DNA of 64,000 bases from SZUA-547 sp963669315 (GCA_963669315.1 OY770021.1:1302001-1366000), one strand, 5' to 3'. Counted from the stretch's first letter, positions 9,040-17,680 are shown. Numbers and translations are program-made. The notes: generated by a model from the sequence alone, not told the origin.

Positions 9040-9926
9040 CCGCGCCCCAGCCCAAGTTGCGCCAGGCGCCATTGATCCCAAGGGGCGGCGCGCCCGCGCG
9101 CTTGGTGTTCGCAACATCCGCCGCGATGACGTTTCTTGCGGTCTGTGCGTTAGCGGCGGCTCTGACCGCCGAGAAGCTGGCGGTGCTCTGGACCGATCAA
9201 CTGGCCCGGGTCGCGACAGTGACGGCCGAGATAGCGGATGGGCCGGATGCGCCCGAACAGACCGCGCGCCTTCTTACCGCGTTGGAGGAGATCCCCGGCA
9301 TCGCCGGCGCACGTGCGCTTGGCGAGGCGGAGATTCAGGCTCTTTTGGCACCGTGGCTCGGGCCGGAGGCGCCGCTGTCCGACCTGCCGACTCCGGTGAT
9401 GATCGAGGTTGAGACGGCGGGCGCCGGGCCCGACCGAGCAGCGATTGCAGCGACGCTGAAAACGGTTGCGCCGGGCTCGACCTATGACGATCACGGGCGT
9501 TGGCGCGATGCGCTGGCGGATGCGGCGGGAACGCTGCGCGCGCTGGCCTATGGGGCGCTTCTGATCGCGGCGGGGGCTGCTGCTGCGGCGGTTGCGCTAG
9601 CGACCAACGCCGGGCTGGCGGCCAACACCGCCGTCATCGACGCGCTGCTTTTGATGGGGGCGGAGGATGGGTTCATCGCCCGCGTGTTCGAGCGACGCTT
9701 CACCCGTCGTGCGTTGATCGGCGCACTGCTGGGCTTGGCGGTTGGCGCTCTGGGCCTGTGGGCGCTGGGCGACGCATTCTCTGGCGCCGCGACTCCAGGC
9801 GGGCTGGACCTTTCGCCGACGCTGGGCGATTGGATGGTTCTGGCACTTACGCCGCTGGCTTCGGCTGGGGTGGCGTGGGGCACGACCCGCTTGTCGGTCA
9901 TTGGCGCGCTCAGACGGAGACGATAA
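9036..9926 (+). CDS. ftsX: Cell-division permease FtsX
   Basis: A 296-residue membrane protein starting at GTG 9036, which overlaps the ftsE stop (GTGA). One membrane helix near residues 28-48 precedes an extracytoplasmic domain; three more hydrophobic segments in the second half (for example GALLIAAGAAAAAVALA) give the four-helix FtsX plan. Sequence conservation in this family is low in alphaproteobacteria, so the call rests on topology, length and coupling to ftsE. Confidence 0.88.
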   Translation: MTAPQPKLRQAPLIPRGGAPARLVFATSAAMTFLAVCALAAALTAEKLAVLWTDQLARVATVTAEIADGPDAPEQTARLLTALEEIPGIAGARALGEAEIQALLAPWLGPEAPLSDLPTPVMIEVETAGAGPDRAAIAATLKTVAPGSTYDDHGRWRDALADAAGTLRALAYGALLIAAGAAAAAVALATNAGLAANTAVIDALLLMGAEDGFIARVFERRFTRRALIGALLGLAVGALGLWALGDAFSGAATPGGLDLSPTLGDWMVLALTPLASAGVAWGTTRLSVIGALRRRR

Positions 9927-9931
9927 GGCGC

Positions 9932-10645
9932 ATGCAACTGATCCGCTCGATCATATTCGACATCCTTTGCTATTCGTGGATGGTCCTGCTCGGCGTGGTT
10001 TGCTTTCCAGCGGCCGCAGTCTCCAGAGACGCCGCTTATTGGACGATGAAGCTGTATGCGCGCTCGACGATCTCGATGCTGCGAGTCATTTGCGGCCTCA
10101 GGACCGAAGTACGCGGAGAGGTGCCGACCGGCGCCGTGCTGATCGCCTCGAAGCATCAGTCTTTCCTCGACATCCTGATGCTGGCCAGCGTGCTGCCCCG
10201 GTTCAAATTCGTCATGAAGAAAGAGCTGATCTGGGTGCCGATCTTCGGTTTCTACGCTCTGCGCATCGGGGCGACGCCGGTCAATCGCGGCAAGCGCAGC
10301 GCAGCGATGAAAAGCATGGTCTCAAAAATGGAGAAGCAGAGCCATGATCGCGGGCAGGTGGTGATCTATCCGCAGGGCACCCGCGTCGCGCCGGGGGTGA
10401 AGGCCCCCTACAAGATCGGCGCGGGCGTGCTCTACAAGACGTTCGGCCTGCCCTGCGTTCTGGCGGCGACGAACGCGGGCGTGTTCTGGGGCCGGCGGAA
10501 GCTGCTCAAGCGGCCGGGCCTCGCGGTGGTGGAGCTGCTGGAGACGGTGCCGGCAGGCATGAAGCGCACCGAATTCATGCAGTTGATGGAAGAGAAGATC
10601 GAAGCGGCGTCAGAGACGCTGGAGGCGGAGGCGCGGGTGTCATGA
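9932..10645 (+). CDS. plsC: 1-acyl-sn-glycerol-3-phosphate acyltransferase
   Basis: A 237-residue inner-membrane enzyme that adds the second acyl chain to lysophosphatidic acid. The catalytic HX4D motif is His75-Asp80 (KHQSFLD), and the later block YPQGTRVAPG corresponds to the EGTR motif with Gln in place of Glu. An N-terminal hydrophobic helix is present. ATG 9932 follows the ftsX stop by 5 bases, and position after ftsEX is conserved in the group. Confidence 0.92.
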   Translation: MQLIRSIIFDILCYSWMVLLGVVCFPAAAVSRDAAYWTMKLYARSTISMLRVICGLRTEVRGEVPTGAVLIASKHQSFLDILMLASVLPRFKFVMKKELIWVPIFGFYALRIGATPVNRGKRSAAMKSMVSKMEKQSHDRGQVVIYPQGTRVAPGVKAPYKIGAGVLYKTFGLPCVLAATNAGVFWGRRKLLKRPGLAVVELLETVPAGMKRTEFMQLMEEKIEAASETLEAEARVS

Positions 10646-10752
10646 TCCAGATCATAAGAAATTAGGCGAAGTTTAAGATACGGGAATCGTTCGACCCTTC
10701 GCGCCTAAATGGCAGCCAGATCATACAGATATGCTTTGGCGTTAACGAGCTT

Positions 10753-11025
10753 ATGCTTCACTTACACCCTGACGCCTCGATCGTAATCTACGACGACATT
10801 ACGATTATCGAGCCGGCCCAGCGTCATGTTGTAACAGATAACTATCGAGAGGCGGCCGGAACAATCGCACCGCTCGTCGGAGACGATATCGTAGACTGCT
10901 CTGTGTTTGAATCGAGCAGTCTTAGGATCAAACTTCAATCGGAGTATGAGATCATCGTCAACGGCGACTCCGATCAGCACGAGTGTTTCGAGTTCAAAAG
11001 CGAAGATCTGTCGTTTGTGGTTTAG
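10753..11025 (+). CDS. Small hypothetical protein, N-terminus uncertain
   Basis: The ATG at 10753 gives 90 residues, but the same frame is protein-like upstream: from 10666 it reads on through SRLNGSQIIQICFGVNEL into the annotated start. No ATG, GTG or TTG lies in that upstream part except ATG 10642, which overlaps the plsC stop and is cut off by an in-frame TAG at 10663-10665. The visible pattern (a Gly-x-x-Ile-x-Gln strand followed by alternating beta-like segments) resembles small DUF6188-type proteins, but this is a weak, by-eye match. The gene may be damaged or use an unusual start. Confidence 0.45.
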   Translation: MLHLHPDASIVIYDDITIIEPAQRHVVTDNYREAAGTIAPLVGDDIVDCSVFESSSLRIKLQSEYEIIVNGDSDQHECFEFKSEDLSFVV

Positions 11026-11125
11026 CGAGTCGGGCGCGAATGGGATCGAATCCGAATAAGCGACACTGGACCAGCTGAGTAGCGCGAATCAGGGCGGAAA
11101 ACCTCAGCATGCTATAATCGCGCGC

Positions 11126-11278
11126 ATGAGAGACTATCTCGCGCTTTTGATCTTGCCAGCGTTCATCATAGGCGGAGTATTGGAGACATTGCTTCCGACA
11201 GGCGTCGCCTTCGCCGTCACCGTGGCGTTCTGCGCCGCGGCGGTGCTGATTTTCGTCCTTGTGACCGACGAGAACTGA
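11126..11278 (+). CDS. Small two-helix membrane protein
   Basis: A 50-residue frame from ATG 11126 that is almost entirely two hydrophobic helices (LALLILPAFIIGGVL and AVTVAFCAAAVLIFVLV) split by a short turn, ending in the polar TDEN. No family recognised. A perfect TATAAT lies only 7 bases upstream of the ATG and there is no clear ribosome site, so the message could be leaderless, or the frame could be fortuitous. It faces the convergent accA stop about 28 bases away. Confidence 0.4.
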   Translation: MRDYLALLILPAFIIGGVLETLLPTGVAFAVTVAFCAAAVLIFVLVTDEN

Positions 11279-11306
11279 CGGCTGGGGGCGGCGGCGAAGA
11301 CCCGGC

Positions 11307-12266
11307 TCACCCCAGCTTCTGATCGCCCATCGAGAGGTATTTTTCGCGCCGCGCGGCGCGCAGCTTCTTGCGGTCCACGCCCTCCAGCTCCTCCAGCATC
11401 CCGGCGATGGCGTCGCCGGTCAGGGCTATGGTGGCTCTGGCGTCCCGATGCGCGCCGCCCAGAGGTTCGTCGATTATCCGGTCGATGACGCCCAACTGCT
11501 TCAGGTCCTGCGCGGTCAGGCGCAAAGCCTCGGCCGCCTCCCGCATCTTGTCGGCTGATTTCCACAAGATAGACGCGCAGCCCTCTGGCGAGATCACCGA
11601 ATAGACCGAGTGCTCCAGCATCGCCACGCGATCGCCGGTGGCGAAAGCCACGGCGCCGCCGGACCCGCCTTCTCCGATCACCACAGATACCAGCGGCACG
11701 CCGATCTGCAGGCATTTCTCTGTCGAGCGCGCGATCGCCTCGGACTGGCCGCGCTCCTCGGCGCCCTTGCCGGGATAGGCGCCGGGCGTGTCGATCAGGG
11801 TGATGACCGGCAGGTTGAACCGGTCGGCCAGATCCATCAGGCGGATCGCCTTGCGGTATCCTTCCGGCCGGGCCATGCCGAAATTCCGTTCCAGCCGGGA
11901 CTTGGTGTCCGTGCCCTTCTCATGCCCCAGCACCACCACCGGGCGGCCGCGGAACCGGGCCAGACCACCCAGAACGGCCGCGTCCTCGGCGAAGTTCCGA
12001 TCGCCTGCAAGCGGCGCGTATTCGTCGAACAGATGGCTGATATAGTCGTTGGCGTGCGGGCGTTCGGGGTGGCGCGCGACCTGGCATTTCCGCCACGCAC
12101 TCAGATTGTCATAGAGATCGCCGAGCATCGCCTCGGATTTTTTGTCCAGCGCGGCGGCCTCGGACTCGACGTCCACGCCCTCCTTCTGCTGCGCCATGGC
12201 GCGCAGCTCCTGCGCCTTGCCCTCAAGGTCTGCGAGGTCTTTCTCAAAATCGAGATATGTGGTCAT
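11307..12266 (-). CDS. accA: Acetyl-CoA carboxylase carboxyltransferase, alpha subunit
   Basis: A 319-residue crotonase-fold subunit which, with AccD, transfers CO2 from biotin to acetyl-CoA in fatty acid synthesis. The N-terminal helical hairpin (YLDFEKDLADLEGKAQEL), the substrate-binding GEGGSGGAVA and the EGCASILWK segment are typical. ATG 12266 gives the family length. The leader carries a small hairpin covering the GGGG of the ribosome site (see separate entry). It lies about 95 bases downstream of mcl1 on the same strand. Confidence 0.95.
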   Translation of the reverse strand: MTTYLDFEKDLADLEGKAQELRAMAQQKEGVDVESEAAALDKKSEAMLGDLYDNLSAWRKCQVARHPERPHANDYISHLFDEYAPLAGDRNFAEDAAVLGGLARFRGRPVVVLGHEKGTDTKSRLERNFGMARPEGYRKAIRLMDLADRFNLPVITLIDTPGAYPGKGAEERGQSEAIARSTEKCLQIGVPLVSVVIGEGGSGGAVAFATGDRVAMLEHSVYSVISPEGCASILWKSADKMREAAEALRLTAQDLKQLGVIDRIIDEPLGGAHRDARATIALTGDAIAGMLEELEGVDRKKLRAARREKYLSMGDQKLG

Positions 12267-12272
12267 TGGCGT

Positions 12273-12291
12273 CCCCAAAGCATCATTGGGG
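12273..12291 (-). promoter_or_regulatory. Hairpin over the accA ribosome-binding site
   Basis: A perfect 6-bp inverted repeat (CCCCAA / TTGGGG, 7-base loop) sits immediately upstream of accA. In the transcript the 3' arm contains the GGGG of the only purine-rich tract before the ATG at 12266, so folding would mask it. Regulation through this hairpin is inference. Confidence 0.35.
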
Positions 12292-12324
12292 TGCTAGGCG
12301 AAAATCCGGCCTGATGCAATGATC

Positions 12325-12353
12325 GCGCGCCCCGCACGGACGAAAGGGCGCGC
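12325..12353 (-). terminator. GC-rich hairpin after mcl1
   Basis: An 8-bp stem (GCGCGCCC / GGGCGCGC type) around a 12-base loop lies just beyond the mcl1 stop. It lacks a T-run on the minus strand, so it may stabilise the mcl1 message or attenuate read-through into accA rather than end transcription fully. Confidence 0.35.
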
Positions 12354-12360
12354 CGCGTTG

Positions 12361-13347
12361 TCAGGCGCTTGCGCCGGTGATCAGGTCCATCTGTGCGACG
12401 ATCACCTTGGCCTGCCGAACCGAGGCGAGATCGACCAGCCGGCCCTTGTAGACCGCGGCGCCCTGTCCGGTGCGCTCGGCTTCGTCCATCGCCGCCAGGA
12501 TCTCGCGCGCCTCGGTCAGCTGAGCCTCGGAGGGCGTGAAGACCTGATTGGCCAGCGCCACCTGCTTCGGATGGATCGCCCATTTGCCGACGAAACCAAG
12601 CGTGGCGGCGCGGCGCGACTGTGCGATATAGCCCTCATCATCGGAGAAATCGCCGAACGGGCCATCGACCGGCAACAGCCCGTGGGTGCGGCAGGCGGCG
12701 ACGATGGCGACCATCGGGTGGTGCCACGGGTCGCCCCAATGGACCGGACGATCAGCGCCGTCCTCGGTCTTGTCGCCCAGCATGTAATAGTTGGCCTGCG
12801 TGCCGCCGATGCCGGTGGTCTGCATGCCCATGGAGGCGGCGTAGTCGGCCGCGCCGATGCTCATGGCGGCCATACGCGGGCTGGAGGTCGCGATCTCCTC
12901 GACATGGGCGAGGCCCGCCGCGGTCTCGATGATGACCTCGAAGGCGATCTTCTTGGCGCGGCCCTTGGCCGACTCGATGGCCGAGACCAGCGCGTCGACG
13001 GCGTAGATGTCGCCCGCATAGCCCACCTTTGGGATCATAATGCGGTCGATCCGCTCGCCCGCCTGCTCCATCACGTCGACCACGTCGCGATACCAGAACG
13101 GCGTGTCGAGCCCGTTGATGCGCACGGTCAGGGTCTTGTCGCCCCAATCGACGTCGCCGATGCCCTGAATGACGTTCTGGCGCGCCTCGGGCTTGTCATT
13201 GGGGGCGACCGAATCCTCAAGATCCAGATTGATCACATCCGCCGCGCTGGCCGCCGCTTTCGGGAACACCGCGGGGCGGGAGCCCGGAGCGAACAGCATG
13301 CAGCGATTGGGCGTGTCGGGCGAGGCGGGCTGGACCTTGAAGCTCAT
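12361..13347 (-). CDS. mcl1: L-malyl-CoA / beta-methylmalyl-CoA lyase
   Basis: A 328-residue HpcH/HpaI-aldolase-fold enzyme closely resembling Rhodobacter sphaeroides Mcl1 along its whole length: FAPGSRPA, INLDLEDSVAP with the metal-binding acidic residues, VRINGLDTPFWYRDV, FEVIIETAAG, GIGGTQANYYML and VGKWAIHPKQV. It cleaves beta-methylmalyl-CoA to glyoxylate and propionyl-CoA and condenses or cleaves malyl-CoA in the ethylmalonyl-CoA pathway. ATG 13347 is preceded by AGGAG. An IS1182-family element lies 186 bases upstream, transcribed in the same direction. Confidence 0.92.
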   Translation of the reverse strand: MSFKVQPASPDTPNRCMLFAPGSRPAVFPKAAASAADVINLDLEDSVAPNDKPEARQNVIQGIGDVDWGDKTLTVRINGLDTPFWYRDVVDVMEQAGERIDRIMIPKVGYAGDIYAVDALVSAIESAKGRAKKIAFEVIIETAAGLAHVEEIATSSPRMAAMSIGAADYAASMGMQTTGIGGTQANYYMLGDKTEDGADRPVHWGDPWHHPMVAIVAACRTHGLLPVDGPFGDFSDDEGYIAQSRRAATLGFVGKWAIHPKQVALANQVFTPSEAQLTEAREILAAMDEAERTGQGAAVYKGRLVDLASVRQAKVIVAQMDLITGASA

Positions 13348-13706
13348 CGGATTCTCCTGATCGCGCGTAATCTTGTTGCGCAAAATTCGTCGCGGCGGAC
13401 AGTATCCATCGCCCATTCGTCTCGCAAGTGCGAAAAGCGTGAGTCCACGGGGGTCGTGCGAATGCGATTAAGCGCTTCTAGGCGACAAAGCGCATGCTGC
13501 GCATGCAGCGATAGATAATGTTGGGTAAGAGGAGAGGCTGTGTGGAAACTTGTTTCCGCTATCGGTGAGTTGGGCTTTCGAGGCCCGCCTTCGAATATCG
13601 GGGTGTTTGAGGCGACATCGCCTGTAGAGTCGGTTTCCGGCCTGTCGCGCCGATTGCGCGGGTTTTTCGGTGTTATGGCGCGCCGTTTCGGTGCGGATGA
13701 AGCGCT

Positions 13707-15152
13707 CTAGGCCCTCATGGCCTCGATCATCGCCGGAATGCCGATGATCTTCATTACGCGCATCATGTTGTAGGCGAGGACGTTCAGCGCCATCTCCGTC
13801 GCGACGTTTTTCAGCGACCGCATCTTGAAGTGCGTCGCCCCCATCCAGGACTTGATCGTGCCGAACGGATGCTCGACCGTCATGCTGCGGACCGCCAGCT
13901 TTGAGGGATCATCGTCCAGCCGCTTCTGGACGCGGTCGAGCACGTCTTCATGCTCCCACCGACGAACGCGCCGCTCCTTGCCGGTCGTGCATTTGTCCCT
14001 GATCGCGCAATCGACGCAGGCGCCGGACCAGTATGAGCGTATGGCTTTGCCATCCTGCTGGCTGGTGAATCGGTAGGTCAGATGCGCGCCGGCCGGGCAT
14101 ACATAGATGTCCTGCGCACCGTCATAGGCGAAGTCAGCCTTGTCGAACCGGCCGCGCGCTCCGGCGTTCGACGTCAATGGTTTCGGGACGACGACCGAGA
14201 CGCCTTGCTCTTCACAGGCGACGATCTCTTCGCCCTTGTAATATCCCTTATCGGCGATCGCCTCGATCTGGTCCGCAGACATCGCCTCGCGCGCCGCGAC
14301 GCCCATCATCGATAAGGCGTCTCGATCATAACCATGCATCGTCACTTCATGCGCGACGATCAGGTGATGCTCGGCCTCGACCGCGGTTTGCACATTGTAA
14401 CCGACGACACGCGGCATCCGGGCGGTTGTCGCCATGGAGCGGGCGTCCGGGTCGCTGAGCGAGACCTGCGTTTCTCCGGTCGAGTCCATACGCTCTTCAA
14501 CTGTTCTGAGACGATCAGCTTCTTTCCTCAGATGCGCGAGTTTCCTGGTCGCACGTTCGATCCGCGCCTCCGGCAGGGCCATTCCAGTTTTCGACTGAAC
14601 TTCATCGGCCCGGTCCAGCTCGGCCAGATAGCGCTTGATGGCGGCGTCGATCTCTCCCAGCTTGCGCCGCAGCTTCTCGCGCGTGAAGTTCTTCGCCTTC
14701 GCGTTGACGGCCTTGAAGCGGCTGCCGTCGATGGCGACCACGCTGCTGTCCAACAGGCGCATATCGCGGCACAGGGCGACGAACTGCTGGCACACCTTGC
14801 GGATCGCGGGGCCATTGTCCTTCCGGAAGTCGGCGATGGTCTTGAAGTCGGGTTTCAAACGCCCGGTCAGCCAGATCAGCTCCAGGTTCCGACCGCACTC
14901 GCGTTCGAGCCGCCGCGACGACTGGATCTGGTTGAGGTAGCCATAAAGATAAATCCGAAGCATCAGGCCCGGATGGTAGCCAGGACGGCCGGTCGCCTCC
15001 GGTTCAACGCTAAAACCGAGAGCGGCCAAATCGAGCATGCCCACAATGGCGTCAACCGCGCGAACCGGGTTGTCTTCTTCAACGTAGTCGTCCAGGCACT
15101 CTGGCAGCAGCGTTGGCTGACAACGGTCTGCCCCCTCAATAAACCGCTTCAT
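13707..15152 (-). CDS. IS1182-family transposase
   Basis: 481 residues from ATG 15152, which is preceded by GAGGG and matches the usual family N-terminus MKRFIEG; the frame is open to 15167. The DUF772 N-terminal domain (NPVRAVDAIV, YLYGYLNQIQSSRRLEREC), the DDE catalytic region (VAIDGSRFKAV, ADKGYYKGEEI) and the Cys-rich insertion ending in TVEHPFGTIKSWMG (with the catalytic Glu) are all present without interruption, so the enzyme may be active. Confidence 0.93.
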   Translation of the reverse strand: MKRFIEGADRCQPTLLPECLDDYVEEDNPVRAVDAIVGMLDLAALGFSVEPEATGRPGYHPGLMLRIYLYGYLNQIQSSRRLERECGRNLELIWLTGRLKPDFKTIADFRKDNGPAIRKVCQQFVALCRDMRLLDSSVVAIDGSRFKAVNAKAKNFTREKLRRKLGEIDAAIKRYLAELDRADEVQSKTGMALPEARIERATRKLAHLRKEADRLRTVEERMDSTGETQVSLSDPDARSMATTARMPRVVGYNVQTAVEAEHHLIVAHEVTMHGYDRDALSMMGVAAREAMSADQIEAIADKGYYKGEEIVACEEQGVSVVVPKPLTSNAGARGRFDKADFAYDGAQDIYVCPAGAHLTYRFTSQQDGKAIRSYWSGACVDCAIRDKCTTGKERRVRRWEHEDVLDRVQKRLDDDPSKLAVRSMTVEHPFGTIKSWMGATHFKMRSLKNVATEMALNVLAYNMMRVMKIIGIPAMIEAMRA

Positions 15153-15178
15153 GAAAAACCCTCGCATTCGGTGCGAAA

Positions 15179-15184
15179 ATTATA
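15179..15184 (-). promoter_or_regulatory. -10 box of the transposase gene
   Basis: A perfect TATAAT on the minus strand lies 27 bases upstream of the transposase ATG, inside the right end of the element. No strong -35 box is visible. Confidence 0.4.
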
Positions 15185-15271
15185 CCATCAGCCAGAAAAT
15201 AAGGGGGTTTTCACACAGCCTCCGGACGAAGCTGTCGTTGTAGTTCTCGATCCAACGTATTCTATCGGTAC

Positions 15272-15709
15272 CTACCAGATTGATTGCTTTTTCCATTTGG
15301 CACGTATTTCATAGTCTTTTTTATCCAATCGTTCATCACCATCATCGCAAGAGAAATATGCGATACTGAGTGCTCCATACAAACCGGGAAATGGGGCAAC
15401 TTCTTCCATTAGCGCCATAGCCTGATCAATCGAGTAGAGTGAACCACGCAATTGGGACCTTGCTGCAGCGAGAATCGATGACGCTAAAGGGTGATCCATT
15501 CGAGCGGCCCACTTATCCATCAGATTTAGAAGCAGCTCTTCTGTAACCTCTGCTCCGCGTGGCGGCCTACAAAGCTCATCAAGTACAATGAACATCGCAT
15601 TCGGAGAGATCAAATTTGCCCGTTCCATCAGGGCCATTGCCGCGCGGCATTCACCGTACGTGAACCTACAGTCGATGAGTTCAGAAAATTCAGCTTCTTC
15701 CACGGTCAA
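15272..15709 (-). CDS. Hypothetical helical protein beside the IS
   Basis: About 145 residues, mostly predicted alpha-helical with regular leucine/alanine spacing (CRAAMALMERANL, LASSILAAARSQL), acidic in the first half and basic at the C-terminus. No ATG start: TTG 15709 or GTG 15703 are the candidates. Base composition is visibly lower in GC than the neighbours, suggesting recent transfer. The helical-repeat look is like some small immunity or stress proteins, but I recognise no family. Confidence 0.45.
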   Translation of the reverse strand: MTVEEAEFSELIDCRFTYGECRAAMALMERANLISPNAMFIVLDELCRPPRGAEVTEELLLNLMDKWAARMDHPLASSILAAARSQLRGSLYSIDQAMALMEEVAPFPGLYGALSIAYFSCDDGDERLDKKDYEIRAKWKKQSIW

Positions 15710-15863
15710 ATCCGTTGCTTGCCCAATATAAGTGAGCCTTCAATTGATAATACTGACAAACAAAAAAGTGACCGTTTACGTCGGACATACTAGATTGGAA
15801 AGAGGGTCACTTGGGACGCACGGCTGTCATTCGCCACCGATTCCCGCAAGTGCGAACGGCCCA

Positions 15864-17045
15864 TCATCGCAGATCCCCGAACGCCTCCGCCATCCGGTCC
15901 AGCGCCTCGGTCAGCAGCGCCCGGCGGCAGGCGAAGTTGAAGCGCTCGAAACCGGCGCCGCCCTTGCCGAAGATCGCGCCGGGGCTGGGCGCGACCCTCG
16001 CGTCCTCCCGTATGCGCCGCGCCGCCTCCTTTGCGGGCAGATCGACGCCGTTGAAATCGACCCAGCCCAGATAAGTCGCCTGCATATGCATCGGCCGGGC
16101 GCCCGGAATATCCGCGGCAAGGCGCCGTTCGATCAGGTCGCGATTAGCCTGCAGATAGGGCAGCAATTCCTCCAGCCAGGGCGCGCCGCCAGTATAGGCC
16201 GCCTCGGCCAGCAACATGCCGAATTTGTTGACCGAGCCCAGCCCCGCCGCCTTTTGCCGCGAAAGGTATCCCGCGCGCAGCTTCGGATCCGGAATGATCG
16301 CGTGCCCGGTGTGGATGCCGGCGATGTTGAAGGTCTTCGTCGCGGCGCAGACGGTGATCAGCCGGTCGGCGAACTCCGGCGCGGCGACGGCCGTGACCGT
16401 GTGGTCGCCATCGCTGTAGATCAGGTCCATATGCGCCTCGTCCGAGACAAGCAGCAGATCGCGCTCGGCGCAGAACTCCGCCAGCGCGCGGATCTCCTCC
16501 ACCTCCCAGACGCGTCCGCCGGGATTGTGCGGCGTGCAGAAGAACAGGATGCGGGCGTCGTCCGGCAACTCCCGCCCCAACCGGTCCAGATCCATGACAT
16601 AGCGGCCGCCCTGATCGATCAGTTCGCTTTCGATCACCCGGCGCTTGTTGGCCCCGATGATGCGATGAAACGCGTGGTAGACAGGAGAGAATACGACCAC
16701 CCCGTCCCCAAGCTCGGAAAACGCCTGGATCACCATGGCGAGGGCGGAGACCATGCCCGCCGAGGGGATGATCCAATCCGGATCGACCTGCCAGTCATGG
16801 CGCGCGCGCATCCAGTGGCGGATCGCACCGCGCCAGCTTCCATAGTCGCCATAGTAAGAGTGGACGCCATGCGCTCTCTGCCGGGCGAGCGCGTCCTGAA
16901 TGGCCGGCGCCGCGCGGAAATCCATATCCGCCACCCACATTGGAATGCCGCCCTCCTGCGGCACGCCCATCGCGCTTTCCATGCTATCCCACTTGTCGGA
17001 GTGGGTTCCGCGGAATTCGATGTTCTCGTCGAAGTCGAAGGACAT
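15864..17045 (-). CDS. MalY/PatB-type PLP-dependent C-S lyase or aminotransferase
   Basis: 393 residues, fold-type I aminotransferase. Diagnostic points are PMWVADMDF at the N-terminus, the FFCTPHNPGGRVW segment (Asn and Asp of the PLP pocket), VSDEAHMDL and the Schiff-base lysine in AATKTFNIAG. These features match the MalY/PatB subgroup (cystathionine beta-lyase-like). ATG 17045 is the family start; the longer frame to 17135 is non-homologous. Substrate cannot be read from sequence. Confidence 0.87.
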   Translation of the reverse strand: MSFDFDENIEFRGTHSDKWDSMESAMGVPQEGGIPMWVADMDFRAAPAIQDALARQRAHGVHSYYGDYGSWRGAIRHWMRARHDWQVDPDWIIPSAGMVSALAMVIQAFSELGDGVVVFSPVYHAFHRIIGANKRRVIESELIDQGGRYVMDLDRLGRELPDDARILFFCTPHNPGGRVWEVEEIRALAEFCAERDLLLVSDEAHMDLIYSDGDHTVTAVAAPEFADRLITVCAATKTFNIAGIHTGHAIIPDPKLRAGYLSRQKAAGLGSVNKFGMLLAEAAYTGGAPWLEELLPYLQANRDLIERRLAADIPGARPMHMQATYLGWVDFNGVDLPAKEAARRIREDARVAPSPGAIFGKGGAGFERFNFACRRALLTEALDRMAEAFGDLR

Positions 17046-17146
17046 GGGCGCTCCATTGTGTGGCGATCGGCGCGAGGCTAGGCCGCGCCGGTCGGATGGG
17101 CAAGGCGCAGCTTGACCATAGGCGGGCGATCCCATACCTCCCCCGC

Positions 17147-17677
17147 ATGACGATCCGACCGATCCTGCTGCATCCCGATCCGCGCCTGAAAAAGGCGGCG
17201 TCCGCCGTGACTGAGGTGGATGATGCGCTGCGTGCGCTGATCGAGGATATGTTCGAGACCATGTATGACGCGCCCGGCGTCGGGCTGGCCGGACCGCAGA
17301 TCGGCGTCGGCAAGCGAATTCTGGTGATGGATTGCGCGGGCGAGGAAGATGAAAGGCGGCCGACCGCCGTGATAAATCCTGAGATCACCTGGGAATCGGA
17401 CGAGCTGAACATCCATGAGGAAGGCTGCCTGTCGATCCCGGACTTCTATGGCGAGGTGACCCGCCCTGCCCGCGTCCGCGTGAAGTTCCTCAACGCCGAG
17501 GGCGCGGAGGATGAGCACGAATGGGACGGGCTGTGGGCGACCTGCGTGCAGCATGAAATCGACCATCTGAACGGCAAGCTGTTCATCGATCATCTTGGCC
17601 CGGTGCGCCGCTCTATGATCACCGAAAAGATGAAAAAGCTGAAGCGCCAGAAGGCCAAGGACGCGGCCAAGGGCTGA
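17147..17677 (+). CDS. def: Peptide deformylase
   Basis: A 176-residue metalloenzyme that removes the formyl group from nascent proteins. All three motifs are present: GVGLAGPQIG (residues 44-53, with Gly where Ala is usual), EEGCLSIP (metal ligand Cys94) and QHEIDH (His136, Glu137, His140). It is the first gene of a def-def-like-fmt run on the plus strand. Confidence 0.94.
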   Translation: MTIRPILLHPDPRLKKAASAVTEVDDALRALIEDMFETMYDAPGVGLAGPQIGVGKRILVMDCAGEEDERRPTAVINPEITWESDELNIHEEGCLSIPDFYGEVTRPARVRVKFLNAEGAEDEHEWDGLWATCVQHEIDHLNGKLFIDHLGPVRRSMITEKMKKLKRQKAKDAAKG

Positions 17678-17680
17678 CCC

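Larger units (their letters stand above)
13534..15222 (-). mobile_element. IS1182-family insertion sequence, complete
   Basis: A 1689-bp element bounded by 16-bp terminal inverted repeats with one mismatch: gaggctgtgtggaaac at 13534-13549 and the complement of gaggctgtgtgaaaac at 15207-15222. It contains one intact transposase gene. No convincing target-site duplication is visible (agga on the left, cgga on the right), so the element may have lost one flank or recombined. It sits upstream of mcl1. Confidence 0.88.

Noticed and set aside
13530..15226. Target-site duplication for the IS1182 element
   Set aside because: Flanking tetranucleotides agga and cgga differ, and no longer repeat is present, so none is claimed.
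15732..17081. Long plus-strand open frame of 449 codons
   Set aside because: It mirrors the MalY-type lyase on the minus strand; composition is Arg/Gly/His-rich with no family features.
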